Origin: Acidobacteriota bacterium
GTDB taxonomy: Bacteria > Acidobacteriota > Polarisedimenticolia > JACPZX01
Direction of reading: 5' to 3'
DNA length: 42,321 nt
Assembly: GCA_016195325.1 (NCBI GenBank)
Contig: JACPZX010000039.1
Coordinates: 1 to 42,321, forward strand
A program made the position numbers and the translations under genes. The notes under the pieces were generated by a model that worked only from the letters and a program-made list of their open reading frames with translations, ran no database searches and had not been told where the DNA came from. This document shows, piece by piece, positions 1-7,809 of this stretch; the stretch's first letter is position 1; the number at the start of each line of letters is the position of its first letter.

Positions 1-1251
1 CTAGTTCTCGTCGATCTGCCGGGGGCGGGTCGGGTCTTCGAGCGCGATCTCGACGCCGGTCTTGAGCCCCTCGAGGATCTGGGCCTTCTCCAGGCTCACG
101 AGGCCGACCTTCACCTCGCGCTCCTCGAAGAAGCGCTGCCATCCCTCGGAGACGTCGAGTTTCCCGGACTTGGTCTTCCGGAGCTTCTTCTCGCCTTCCT
201 TCGGCTCGTCGAAGGTCCCCTTGACCACGTAGACGAGCTCGCGATCGTTCTTCTTGAAGATCGCCTCGACCGGCACCGCCAGCGCGTCGGCGGCCTTCTC
301 GCCCCGGACCTCGATGTTGGCGGTCATGCCGGCGCGGAAGTCGGGGACCTGGTCCTTGAGCGTGATCTCGATGTCGAAGACCTTGATCTTGTCCTTCTGC
401 CGGGCCGCCGGCGAGATGTGGGTGACCGTTCCGTCGAAGTGCTTGTAGGGGAACGCGTCGACGGAGATGGCGACGGGCTGGCTCAATCGCACGCGGCCGA
501 TGTCGACCTCGTTGATGGACGCCTTGATGAGCATCGACTGCAAGTCCGCGACGGTGTAGATGATCGTCCCCTCGTTGAACGACGACACTCCCGAGGTCAC
601 CGTCTGGCCGACTTCGACGTTCCTCTTGATGACGAAGCCGTCCATGGGGGAGATGAGATTCACTCGTTGCGACGTGGAGATCTCGCCCGACAGCGGCACG
701 CCGCTCTCCTCGACGATCCGGTTCTTGGTCTTCGCCGACTCGAGGTCTTCCATCGCGGTGTCGAACTTGAGCTTGAAGTCCTTGAGGGCCTCGTCCGAGA
801 GGTACCCCTCCTCGTGGAGGCGCGTGTTGGTCTCGAGGACGCGCTTCGCGTCGTTCGCGCGAATCTCGGCCATGTTGAACTCCGAGCGGACGGCCGAGAG
901 GGTCTGGGCCTGGTTCACGTCGGGCTCGACGCGGGCGAGGACCTGTCCCTTCTTCACCCGGTCCCCCTCGCGGACGATGAGATCCGTGACCTTGCCGGAG
1001 AGCGTCGACTTCACATCGACCTTCACGAGCGGCTCGATCGTCCCGACCTCGTTGACCGCCACCTGGATGTCCGAGATCGATGCCTTCCCCACCCGGAGAT
1101 CGAGATCGTCCACCCCGATGCCGCTCTTGCCTCGCGCGGTGCTTCCGTTCGCGTAGTATCCGACCGCGAGGCCGATGACGACGACGCACGTCAGCGTCGC
1201 CCACAGCCAGCGGCGGCGACGTCGACGGGGGGGGGGAATCATGGGTGCCAT
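1..1251 (-). CDS. HlyD/MacA-type efflux periplasmic adaptor
   Basis: Membrane-fusion (periplasmic adaptor) subunit of an efflux pump, 416 aa. After a short basic N-terminus (a run of six Arg) there is one membrane anchor at about residues 15-34. Next comes the split lipoyl/barrel-sandwich region at about 70-110 (motifs SGKVTDLIVREGDRVKKGQ), a coiled-coil hairpin at about 110-185, the returning half-lipoyl motif (SPMDGFVIKRNVEVGQTV), then beta-barrel and membrane-proximal domains ending in PVEAIFKK. The frame is open further upstream, but ATG at 1251 has a GGAGG about eight bases before it, and the upstream residues look non-coding. In this family the adaptor normally sits next to ABC permease (MacB-like) or RND genes. 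Transcription runs off the left edge of the window, so the partner is probably there. ABC-type versus RND-type cannot be decided here. Confidence 0.9.
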   Translation of the reverse strand: MAPMIPPPRRRRRRWLWATLTCVVVIGLAVGYYANGSTARGKSGIGVDDLDLRVGKASISDIQVAVNEVGTIEPLVKVDVKSTLSGKVTDLIVREGDRVKKGQVLARVEPDVNQAQTLSAVRSEFNMAEIRANDAKRVLETNTRLHEEGYLSDEALKDFKLKFDTAMEDLESAKTKNRIVEESGVPLSGEISTSQRVNLISPMDGFVIKRNVEVGQTVTSGVSSFNEGTIIYTVADLQSMLIKASINEVDIGRVRLSQPVAISVDAFPYKHFDGTVTHISPAARQKDKIKVFDIEITLKDQVPDFRAGMTANIEVRGEKAADALAVPVEAIFKKNDRELVYVVKGTFDEPKEGEKKLRKTKSGKLDVSEGWQRFFEEREVKVGLVSLEKAQILEGLKTGVEIALEDPTRPRQIDEN

Positions 1252-1388
1252 GGGGTACGCCTCCGTGCGGTTCGGTTGAGATCCGGTTCCGGTGGGTTCG
1301 ATCCGAGTCAGTCCGGGCCCCGATCTTGCTTCGTGACGGACCCTCATACGATGACGACCGTGCCGGGGTTCCGATCTCCAAGAATTCC

Positions 1389-1416
1389 TTGACACCTCCT
1401 CCGGCGGGCGTAGAGT
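1389..1416 (+). promoter_or_regulatory. sigma70-like promoter for the 70-aa protein
   Basis: TTGACA at 1389-1394, a 16-base spacer, and TAGAGT at 1411-1416. An AGGGGAGGAGG ribosome-binding stretch follows and then the ATG at 1454, which predicts a leader of about 30 bases. The -35 matches consensus perfectly. Confidence 0.6.
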
Positions 1417-1453
1417 TAGCGGCTCTCTCGAAGGGGAGGAGGGGACCGAGGCG

Positions 1454-1666
1454 ATGGCGACAGGGGCCCGCGGGCCGCGGGACGACTTCTACTGCTGGAA
1501 GTTCGAGGTCTGGTACCCGTCCGAGGACTGCAACTACCGGCACGCCAACCAGACGCACCCCGACTGCGCCAACTGTTTCCAGGGGCGCATGAACCTGAGG
1601 TACGCCACGCGAGGGCTTCCCCCTCCGATCGTCCTGACCGAGGAGGCCGAGGCCGAGTCGGCCTGA
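1454..1666 (+). CDS. small Cys/His protein, possible metal-binding
   Basis: A 70-aa cytosolic-looking protein without signal peptide or membrane segment. Four cysteines sit at residues 14, 26, 38 and 41 (the last two as CANC), with His30 and His35 between them, followed by a basic QGRMNLR stretch and an acidic tail. The pattern suggests a small zinc-binding fold; this is inference and no characterised family is recognised with confidence. It is supported as a real gene by a consensus-like promoter at 1389-1416, a strong purine-rich ribosome-binding site and a conserved-looking Cys/His core. It stands alone on the plus strand, divergent from the efflux adaptor and convergent with the TPR membrane protein. 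Confidence 0.7.
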   Translation: MATGARGPRDDFYCWKFEVWYPSEDCNYRHANQTHPDCANCFQGRMNLRYATRGLPPPIVLTEEAEAESA

Positions 1667-1684
1667 GCCCGCCGCCGGGGCGTC

Positions 1685-3763
1685 TCAGGGATGGCGGGCG
1701 AGAAAATCGGCCAGCGCCTTCGCAGGGGCGGCGTGCCCCGGGACAGCCGCCACTCCGGCCCGGAAGGCCTCACCGGCTTCGGCGATCCGACCCCCCCCTT
1801 CGAGCGCCTCGCCGAGCCGCATCCACCCGAGAGCGTTCTCGGGCTCGATTCTCAGATACGCGCGGAACCAGCGAACCGGGTCGTCCCACCCCCCGCCCCC
1901 CGAGTGAGCCGTCCCGAGGGCCAGCCAGCCGAGGTTGTACAGCGCGTTGGCATCGTAGGGGTCGAGGGTGAGCGCCGCGTCGAAGGACGCGCGCGCCGAC
2001 GCGTGGTCGCCCAGGTCGAGGAGGACCGCCCCTCGCCCGTCGGCCCCGACGGGGCTCCCGGGGTAGAGCGACCGGATGCGATCGAAGAGCGACAGGGCCT
2101 CCGCGCTCCGTCCGGCCCCGCGGGCGAGCTGCGCGTCGATGAAGAGCACGCGTTGATCCTCGGGGCTCTCGGCGCGAATCGTCTCCATCAGCCGACCGCT
2201 CTCGTCGCCGAGGCCGGCCGCGGCCAGCGCGGAGGCGACGGCCAGGCGCGACTCGATCGACCGCGACGGCAGGGCGGCCGCGGCGCGCGCCGCCTCCTTC
2301 GCCCGATCCGCGCGGCCGAGCCGCGCCTCGGCCTGGGCCAGATCGGCCCGGGCGTCGACGTAGGCCGGGGCGATCGCCACCGCGCGCGCGTACGACTCGG
2401 CGGCCTCCCGCGGAAGCCCCCGATCCATCAGCGCGGCGCCGTACAGGAAGTGGCCGCGCGCGCTCTCGCCGCAGACCTCGGTGTTGTTGCGGAAGAGCGC
2501 GGCCGCGTCGAGGAAGACGCGCGCGCGCGCGATCGTCGACGCGCCCCCCGCCGCCACGATCAGCACGCCCATCGAGAGGAGCGGCGTCCGGCCGCGAGGG
2601 AGCCGCGCCGAAGCCTCCTCGAAGAGGAGGGCGGCGAGGAGGCACACCGCGAGAGATGGCAGATACAGGTTGCGCTCGGCGAGGATCGAGACCGAGGGGA
2701 TGAGGAGGTTCGACACGGGGATCCACGCGGCGGCGAAGATCACGAGCGCGAGGGCCACGACGCGCGCGCCGGCGCCGGAGTCGGCGCGACGGGCCGCCAG
2801 GACGACCCACACGGCGGCGGCCGCCACCGCCGCGATCGCCAGCGCGACGTCGAGGTGCGCGAGGCCCGTCGCGAGAGGGATCTGGCGGTACCCGTAGTCG
2901 ATGCAGCCGCCCGCGGGGTGGACGAGAAGCTCGAGGGCGAACGCGAGCGCGCGGAGCGACGTGAACGGCGCCGCGGGCCACCACGGCTCCCCCTCGAGCG
3001 GGTTCAGGAAGTGCGCCCCCTCCTCGGGGCGGCGGCCGAGCTGGCCGAGTACCAGGTAGCGCGCAGCGATCCAGGCAAGGACCAGGAGGGCGTACCCCGC
3101 GTGGAGCCGCAGCGTACGCCCCCGGGGGAAGGCCGGGCCGCCCGCCTCGGGCCCCCCTTCCGCCCGCGGCGGGGGGAAGAAGTAATCGGCCGCGAAGAAG
3201 ATCGGGAGCCAGGCGACCGCGGTCTCCTTCGATCCGAGCGACAGCGCGAGGAAGACCAGCGCGAGGATCGCCCCGCCCCGGCTCCCCTCCCGGGCGCGCA
3301 GGTGCCACAGCCACGCGGCGGCGCCGGCGCTCGCGAAGAGGAGCTCGGAGCGCCCGGAGATCCAGGCCACCGCCTCGGTGTGGATCGGATGGAGCGCGAA
3401 GAGAAGGCCCGTCGCCATCGCCGTCACGCGCCGGCCCGTCAGCCGGAAGATCGCGGCGGCGAGGAAGCACGTCGTCAGAGCGTGGAGGAGGAGGTTGGCG
3501 GCGTGGAAGGGCCAGGGGCTTCCGTCGCCGGCGGAGAAGAGGACGGGGATCGTCGCCGCGGTCACCGGCCTGTAAAGGATCCCCTTCCCCCGCTCCCCGT
3601 ACCAGAACTCGGTCGTCAGGAGCGACGGGATCTCGTCGAGCCGGTGGGCCCTCGAGTTGGTCTGGATCTCGGTGACGTCGTCATAGACGTACGGCCCGCC
3701 GAGCGACGGGATGTAGCACACCGCCGCGAGGAGGGCGAGAAGGACGAAGTGCCGGAGCTTCAG
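1685..3763 (-). CDS. TMTC-like polytopic membrane protein with C-terminal TPRs
   Basis: Large membrane protein (692 aa from the proposed start) with about ten hydrophobic segments in the first 430 residues, then tetratricopeptide repeats to the end. The N-terminal half carries landmarks of the TMTC/DUF1736 group: PYVYDD after the first helix, RPVTAATIP, HAANLLLHAL and FALHPIHTEAVAWISGR. Eukaryotic TMTCs are O-mannosyltransferase-like; the bacterial role is unknown. The first ATG/GTG-type start in frame is GTG at 3721, but that would delete the first membrane helix (LRHFVLLALLAAVCYIP) and has no ribosome-binding site. The CTG at 3761-3763 overlaps the stop of the upstream gene as CTGA and restores the helix, so I use it. 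It is the last gene of the J-domain/Hfq-like operon. Product group 0.8; the CTG start is less certain. Confidence 0.8.
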   Translation of the reverse strand: MKLRHFVLLALLAAVCYIPSLGGPYVYDDVTEIQTNSRAHRLDEIPSLLTTEFWYGERGKGILYRPVTAATIPVLFSAGDGSPWPFHAANLLLHALTTCFLAAAIFRLTGRRVTAMATGLLFALHPIHTEAVAWISGRSELLFASAGAAAWLWHLRAREGSRGGAILALVFLALSLGSKETAVAWLPIFFAADYFFPPPRAEGGPEAGGPAFPRGRTLRLHAGYALLVLAWIAARYLVLGQLGRRPEEGAHFLNPLEGEPWWPAAPFTSLRALAFALELLVHPAGGCIDYGYRQIPLATGLAHLDVALAIAAVAAAAVWVVLAARRADSGAGARVVALALVIFAAAWIPVSNLLIPSVSILAERNLYLPSLAVCLLAALLFEEASARLPRGRTPLLSMGVLIVAAGGASTIARARVFLDAAALFRNNTEVCGESARGHFLYGAALMDRGLPREAAESYARAVAIAPAYVDARADLAQAEARLGRADRAKEAARAAAALPSRSIESRLAVASALAAAGLGDESGRLMETIRAESPEDQRVLFIDAQLARGAGRSAEALSLFDRIRSLYPGSPVGADGRGAVLLDLGDHASARASFDAALTLDPYDANALYNLGWLALGTAHSGGGGWDDPVRWFRAYLRIEPENALGWMRLGEALEGGGRIAEAGEAFRAGVAAVPGHAAPAKALADFLARHP

Positions 3764-4092
3764 GAATCGGACTCGCGGCCGCCGTTCTCCTCATCCGCTT
3801 TGTACATGTAGCGCACGTAGCGCTTCATCACGAGAAGGTTCGGCTCCCCTTCGCGGTTGACCTTCAGGCAGTCGCGGTCGTACCACTCGATCCACCCGCG
3901 CACCTCCTCGCCGTCGACGAGGCGCAGGACCATGCGCGTGCGGTTCTGCATCTGCTTGCGGTAGTAGAACTCCTCCGCGAACGTCTTCTCGACGGGCGCC
4001 GACTTCCGCGCGCCCGCCGCCGGCGCCGGGTGGTGCAGGCGCATCTTCCTCTGCTCGGGCTCGTGCCGGGTCAGTGTGAACGGCCTGTCCAT
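3760..4092 (-). CDS. Hfq/Sm-like RNA-binding protein
   Basis: A 110-aa protein whose second half matches the Hfq/Sm fold. A short helix (EEFYYRKQMQN, about 41-50) is followed by an Sm1-like strand set (RMVLRLVDGEEVRGWIEWYD, about 53-72) and an Sm2-like strand ending in KRYVRYMYK (about 90-98), in the place of Hfq's YKHAI motif. Hfq proteins form rings that bind A/U-rich RNA and pair small RNAs with mRNAs. Here the Sm2 residues are altered and a 35-residue basic, proline-rich extension precedes the core, so this is a divergent homologue rather than canonical Hfq. It starts eight bases after the J-domain gene, with an AGGAGGAG ribosome-binding site overlapping that gene's stop, and its own stop overlaps the next gene. 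Confidence 0.75.
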   Translation of the reverse strand: MDRPFTLTRHEPEQRKMRLHHPAPAAGARKSAPVEKTFAEEFYYRKQMQNRTRMVLRLVDGEEVRGWIEWYDRDCLKVNREGEPNLLVMKRYVRYMYKADEENGGRESDS

Positions 4093-4100
4093 CGCTCCTC

Positions 4101-5096
4101 CTACCAGTCGAGATCACCCCGAGGATCTTCCACGCCGAGATCGGCGAGCTCCTGGAGCAGACGCTTCGCGCGCGCGTCGCTCTTCGGCGGCACGATCGCC
4201 GCCACCGCAATGAGATCGCCCCGCGGATGGGCGTCCCGCGCGGGCGCCCCCTTGCCGCGCAGCCGGAATCTCTGGCCGCTCCGGGTTCCCGCGGGAATCG
4301 TCAGCGAAGCGCGGCCATCGAGCGTCGGGACCTCGACCTTCGCGCCGAGCGCCGCCTCGCTGAACGACAGCGGGAGATCGAGGAGGACGTCGGCCCCCTC
4401 CCGCCGGAAATACCGGTGAGGCTTGACGCGGAGGATGATGTAGAGATCGCCGGCGGGCCCGCCGCGCCGGCCTCCCTCACCGCTCCCCGCGACGCGCACG
4501 CGCGACCCGTCGTCGGCCCCGGCCGGGATGCCGACGGTGATCGTCTCGCTCGACCTCACGAGGCCTTTGCCGCCGCACCTGCGGCACGACGCCCCGCGAT
4601 CGCGGGCGGATGCACCCGGAGCCCGCCCCGTCCCCCGGCACACGGGGCACGTGACGTTGCGGGCGAGCGGCACGGTGAGCTTCGTCCCGCGGATGGCCTC
4701 CTCGAAATCGATCGACGCCTCGTACTCGAGATCTTCTCCGCGCCGGGGGGCCTGGCCGGCGCTGCCGGCGCGCCCGAACAGATCCGAGAAGAGCCCGCCG
4801 AGATCTCCCCCGAACTCTGCGCCGGCGAAGTCGAAGCCGCGGAAATCCCCGCGCATCGGGCCGTTGGGCGAGGAGAAGTGGCCGCCCGAGCGCAGCGCGT
4901 CGTAGCGCTCGCGCTTCTCCGGATCGATGAGCACCTGGTACGCCTCGGAGAGCTCCTTGAACGTCTCCTCGGCCTTCTTGCTCCCCGCGTTCGCGTCGGG
5001 ATGCCATTTCTTCGCGAGCTTCCGGTAGGCGTTGCGGATCTCGCCCTCCGAGGCCCCCGCCTTCACTCCGAGCACTTCGTAAAAGTCTCGCGTCAT
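4101..5096 (-). CDS. DnaJ/CbpA-like J-domain co-chaperone
   Basis: Hsp40 co-chaperone of 331 aa that would stimulate a DnaK ATPase. The J domain covers about residues 4-68, with the diagnostic HPD at 32-34 and [11 protein letters not shown] before it. A Gly/Phe-rich linker follows (about 71-112), then substrate-binding beta-domains. The zinc region is reduced: only two CxxC pairs are seen (C150/C153 and C171/C174, each followed by G-x-G) instead of the four of DnaJ, so at most one zinc site. Met at 5096 places the J domain at the N-terminus; ATG at 5108 is possible. Longer starts up to 5207 are unlikely because they lie in or above a promoter at 5203-5232. First gene of the operon with the Hfq-like and TMTC-like genes. 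Confidence 0.92.
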   Translation of the reverse strand: MTRDFYEVLGVKAGASEGEIRNAYRKLAKKWHPDANAGSKKAEETFKELSEAYQVLIDPEKRERYDALRSGGHFSSPNGPMRGDFRGFDFAGAEFGGDLGGLFSDLFGRAGSAGQAPRRGEDLEYEASIDFEEAIRGTKLTVPLARNVTCPVCRGTGRAPGASARDRGASCRRCGGKGLVRSSETITVGIPAGADDGSRVRVAGSGEGGRRGGPAGDLYIILRVKPHRYFRREGADVLLDLPLSFSEAALGAKVEVPTLDGRASLTIPAGTRSGQRFRLRGKGAPARDAHPRGDLIAVAAIVPPKSDARAKRLLQELADLGVEDPRGDLDW

Positions 5097-5202
5097 CCGG
5101 CGGTCCATCCCGCCCGAAGGGTCGGCGGCGACGTGGTTCGCGAATCGATCCGGCAGGGGCGCGGGGGGTTGACCCCGCCTGGGGTGATCCAGAATTGGGC
5201 GC

Positions 5203-5232
5203 ATCATACGACCGGCGCCCCCGCGCGATCAA
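5203..5232 (-). promoter_or_regulatory. sigma70-like promoter of the J-domain operon
   Basis: On the minus strand TTGATC (5232-5227), an 18-base spacer and TATGAT (5208-5203). The predicted start site near 5196 leaves a leader of about 90-100 bases before the gene and rules out the far-upstream start codons. Confidence 0.5.
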
Positions 5233-5262
5233 GACGCGCGGAAGTGCAATGATAGAATGCAC
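5221..5262. other. two adjacent short inverted repeats
   Basis: CCGCGC/GCGCGG at 5221-5226 and 5236-5241, followed by GTGCA/TGCAC at 5244-5248 and 5258-5262, in the divergent region between the J-domain operon and the secreted protein. The first overlaps the -35 of the minus-strand promoter. The loop of the second contains part of TAGAAT, a possible weak -10 for the plus gene. These could be operators or leader hairpins; nothing decides between them. Confidence 0.3.
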
Positions 5263-5294
5263 GGACGTCAGCCACTCCGGGAGATCGCGGGACG

Positions 5295-6281
5295 ATGAAA
5301 GATCGCCGGGCAGCCCTCACCTTCGCCGTTCTGCTCGTCTGCGTGGGGGCGCCCTCTCCTTCCCCGGCCGCCTCCCCGGGCGACCCCTCGATCGCGCCGG
5401 ACGCGTCGCCCGAAGCCCAGAACGCCGACCTCGCGGCCCTTCTCGAGAAGCTCGCGGCGAGGGCGGATCAATACAGGAAGAGGGCGCTGGGCTTCACCTG
5501 CGAGGAGTCGCTCGTGAAGAGCTCGTACGACGCCGAGCGGGGGACGTTCAAGAACCGCCGGCGCGAGCTGTACGACTACCTGTTCGAGCGCAGCGAGGTC
5601 TCGGGGCGCCTCGGGGAGGTGCGCGACATCATCGAGGAGAACGGGAAGCCGGTGCGGCGGTCCACGCGCGATCTCGAGCTGGAGATACCGCCGTCGTACG
5701 CCTGGTCCCAGATCTTCGCCGCCGAGAACCACGGGAAGTTCCATTTCAGGATCGCCGGGAAAATCCTGAAGGGGTACCGGCTGCTGCTGCAGCTCGAGTT
5801 CACGGGATGGGCGGCTCTGCCCGGAACGTCGGACATCGGCGGGTGGAGCGGGCTGGCGAGCGTGGACAGCAGCACGCTCAACCTCGTGTCGATCTCGGCC
5901 GAGCCGTCCGGGCAGGCGGGGCGCGTTGCGGCCGAGAAGCTGAAGTACCAGCGCTCGTTCCAGATCATGGGCGTCCCTCTCGCCGGGCGCCCGAAGAGCC
6001 GCACCCTCGAGGTCGCGTTCGGGTTCGAGAGCGAGGATCTCTCCTACCCCACCGAGACGGTGATCGAGAAGAGCGTCTACACGCGCTCGGGAGAGATGGG
6101 GCTCGAGGAGAGCCTCATGCTGCGGTACCGCTCGTACCGCTTCTTCAACGTCGGCACCGAGGCCGAGAGCGCCCGCTCCCACTCGGCGCGCCCGGCCGCC
6201 GATCCCAACGCGCCGGCGACGGGGACGGCACCCCCGCCCGCCGGGCCCGCAGCGGTCGACCCGAACCACCCCCGGCGCTGA
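5295..6281 (+). CDS. secreted protein of unknown function
   Basis: A 328-aa exported protein. A Sec signal peptide is clear (basic MKDRR, hydrophobic core, Ala-rich end near residue 26). The mature part starts with a helical stretch (about 43-62), then GFTCEESLVK with its single conserved-looking cysteine. A mostly beta region rich in paired aromatic and charged residues follows to about 290, with a proline/alanine-rich low-complexity tail. Similar secreted proteins with an F-x-C-E-E motif are common in Acidobacteriota in my experience, but none has a function I can name. ATG at 5295 follows a GGGA-containing stretch. It is monocistronic, divergent from the J-domain operon and convergent with the ligase gene 18 bases away. 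Confidence 0.8.
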   Translation: MKDRRAALTFAVLLVCVGAPSPSPAASPGDPSIAPDASPEAQNADLAALLEKLAARADQYRKRALGFTCEESLVKSSYDAERGTFKNRRRELYDYLFERSEVSGRLGEVRDIIEENGKPVRRSTRDLELEIPPSYAWSQIFAAENHGKFHFRIAGKILKGYRLLLQLEFTGWAALPGTSDIGGWSGLASVDSSTLNLVSISAEPSGQAGRVAAEKLKYQRSFQIMGVPLAGRPKSRTLEVAFGFESEDLSYPTETVIEKSVYTRSGEMGLEESLMLRYRSYRFFNVGTEAESARSHSARPAADPNAPATGTAPPPAGPAAVDPNHPRR

Positions 6282-6299
6282 GCCGGGCGGCGGCGCGGG

Positions 6300-7763
6300 T
6301 CAGTCCAGGAGATCCTTCCGGAGGAGCTTTCCGGTCGGCGAGCGCGGGAGCCGATCGACGAACTGGAAGAGGCGCGGGACCTTGTACGGCGCGAGGCGCT
6401 CCCGGCAGAAGTCCCGGAGCGCCCGCTCGTCGACGGGAGCGCGCCTCACAATCACCGCCTTCACGAGCTCGACGGCGTGCGGGCCGGAGACGCCGACGAC
6501 CGCGGCCTCGGAGACGGCAGGGTGCTCCCCCAGCACCCTCTCGACCTCGAGCGGGTCGACCTTGTTCCCAGCCGCGTTGATCATGAGCTTGAGGCGGCCC
6601 GTGATCCGGAGATTCCCGTCCGCGTCGAGGCTTCCGAGATCTCCCGAGTGGAACCAGCCGCCGCGAAACGTCTCCGACGAGAGCGCGGGGAGATCCTCGT
6701 AGCGCGCCGCCACGGCGGGGCCGAACACCGCGACCTCACCGGATTCGCCTTCGGGGGCTCCGCTCCCGTCCTCGCGCACGATCCGGACCGAGACACCGGG
6801 GAGCGCCCGCCCCGAGGATTCGATCAGCGCCTCGTGATCCCCCTCGAGGTTCATCGTGGCGGACGAGCACTCCGTCGCGCCGTACATCTGGTGGACCGGG
6901 ACGCCGAAGCGCGCGCGGAACCTCCGCTCGACCGCCTCGGGAAGGCCCAGCCCGCAGGAGAAGCAGAGCCGCAGCGAGGAGAGGTCGGTGCCGGGGCGCG
7001 GCGTCATCTCGGCGAGGAGGCTGAAGTGAAAGGCGGAGCCGGGATAGATCGTGCACCGCCGGTCGGTGATCTCGCGGAGGAGATCCCCGCCGTCGAACTC
7101 CGGGAAGAGAACGGCCGACGCGCCGCTCGCCAGCACCGACGAGAAGACGCACGAGAGGCCGTACGAGTGGAAGAGCGGCGCCACCCCGGCGATGACGTCT
7201 CCGGGGCCGAGGTCCGCCACCGCCTGGTACGCGCCGGCGTCGGCCGCGAGCATGGCGTGGGTTCGGCTGACGCGCTTCGGATACCCCGTCGACCCCGTCG
7301 AGAAGAGGTCGAACGCCGGCCGTCCCGGAACGAGCGGCGGGTCGGCGGCCCCCGGCATCGAGCCGATGGCCGCGCCGGGAGGGGGCAGGAGCCGGCGAAC
7401 GCCGATTCCGACCGACTCCAGGGCGGCCGTGGCCGCGGGCGCCAGATCGCTCTCCGCGATCGCCGCTTTCGGCGACGAGGCCACGAGGCACCGCGCGATC
7501 TCCGGCCCCATGAGGATCGGGCTCAGGGGGACGGCGACCGCGCCGCGCGCGAGGATGCCGGCGAGGGCGCGCGCCAGGCTCACGCCGTTTCTCAGCACGA
7601 CGGCGACGCGATCTCCCGGCTCCACGCCGCGGGCGCCGAGACTCCGCGCGACCGACGCCGCGTCCTCGACGAGCCGCGAGAAGGTCACCTCCTCGCGCGC
7701 GTCGCGGAAGGCCACGAGGCTCGCGTGAGCGGCTGCGGTCGCCTTCAGCATTCTCCAGAGCAC
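6300..7763 (-). CDS. AMP-forming acyl/aminoacyl ligase (ANL family)
   Basis: Adenylate-forming enzyme of 487 aa that would activate a carboxylic acid with ATP and load it onto CoA or a carrier protein. Core motifs are all present: the phosphate loop STGSTGYPK at 155-163, YGATE at 294-298, HSGD at 372-375, the hinge region GRLKLMINAAGNKVDP at 389-404, and the C-terminal catalytic lysine in PTGK (K479). Length is short for acyl-CoA synthetases and close to DltA-type ligases. GTG at 7763 has GAGGAG about ten bases upstream; ATG at 7751 is an alternative. It is the last gene after the carrier protein and MBOAT, so the acyl group it activates is probably passed to that carrier. Substrate cannot be read from the sequence. 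Confidence 0.88.
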   Translation of the reverse strand: MLWRMLKATAAAHASLVAFRDAREEVTFSRLVEDAASVARSLGARGVEPGDRVAVVLRNGVSLARALAGILARGAVAVPLSPILMGPEIARCLVASSPKAAIAESDLAPAATAALESVGIGVRRLLPPPGAAIGSMPGAADPPLVPGRPAFDLFSTGSTGYPKRVSRTHAMLAADAGAYQAVADLGPGDVIAGVAPLFHSYGLSCVFSSVLASGASAVLFPEFDGGDLLREITDRRCTIYPGSAFHFSLLAEMTPRPGTDLSSLRLCFSCGLGLPEAVERRFRARFGVPVHQMYGATECSSATMNLEGDHEALIESSGRALPGVSVRIVREDGSGAPEGESGEVAVFGPAVAARYEDLPALSSETFRGGWFHSGDLGSLDADGNLRITGRLKLMINAAGNKVDPLEVERVLGEHPAVSEAAVVGVSGPHAVELVKAVIVRRAPVDERALRDFCRERLAPYKVPRLFQFVDRLPRSPTGKLLRKDLLD

Positions 7764-7809
7764 GTTGTCGACTCCTCGGGGGGGCCCCGACGCGCTCCCG
7801 GCGCGACGC

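Noticed and set aside
1252-1395. N-terminal extension of the efflux adaptor
   Set aside because: 48 extra Arg/Gly/Pro-rich residues overlap the plus-strand promoter and have no ribosome-binding site; ATG 1251 has GGAGG in place and a proper membrane anchor.
1691-3811. 706-residue plus-strand open frame
   Set aside because: Antisense to the TMTC-like gene; Arg/Glu/Pro-rich without domains, as expected for a shadow in GC-rich DNA.
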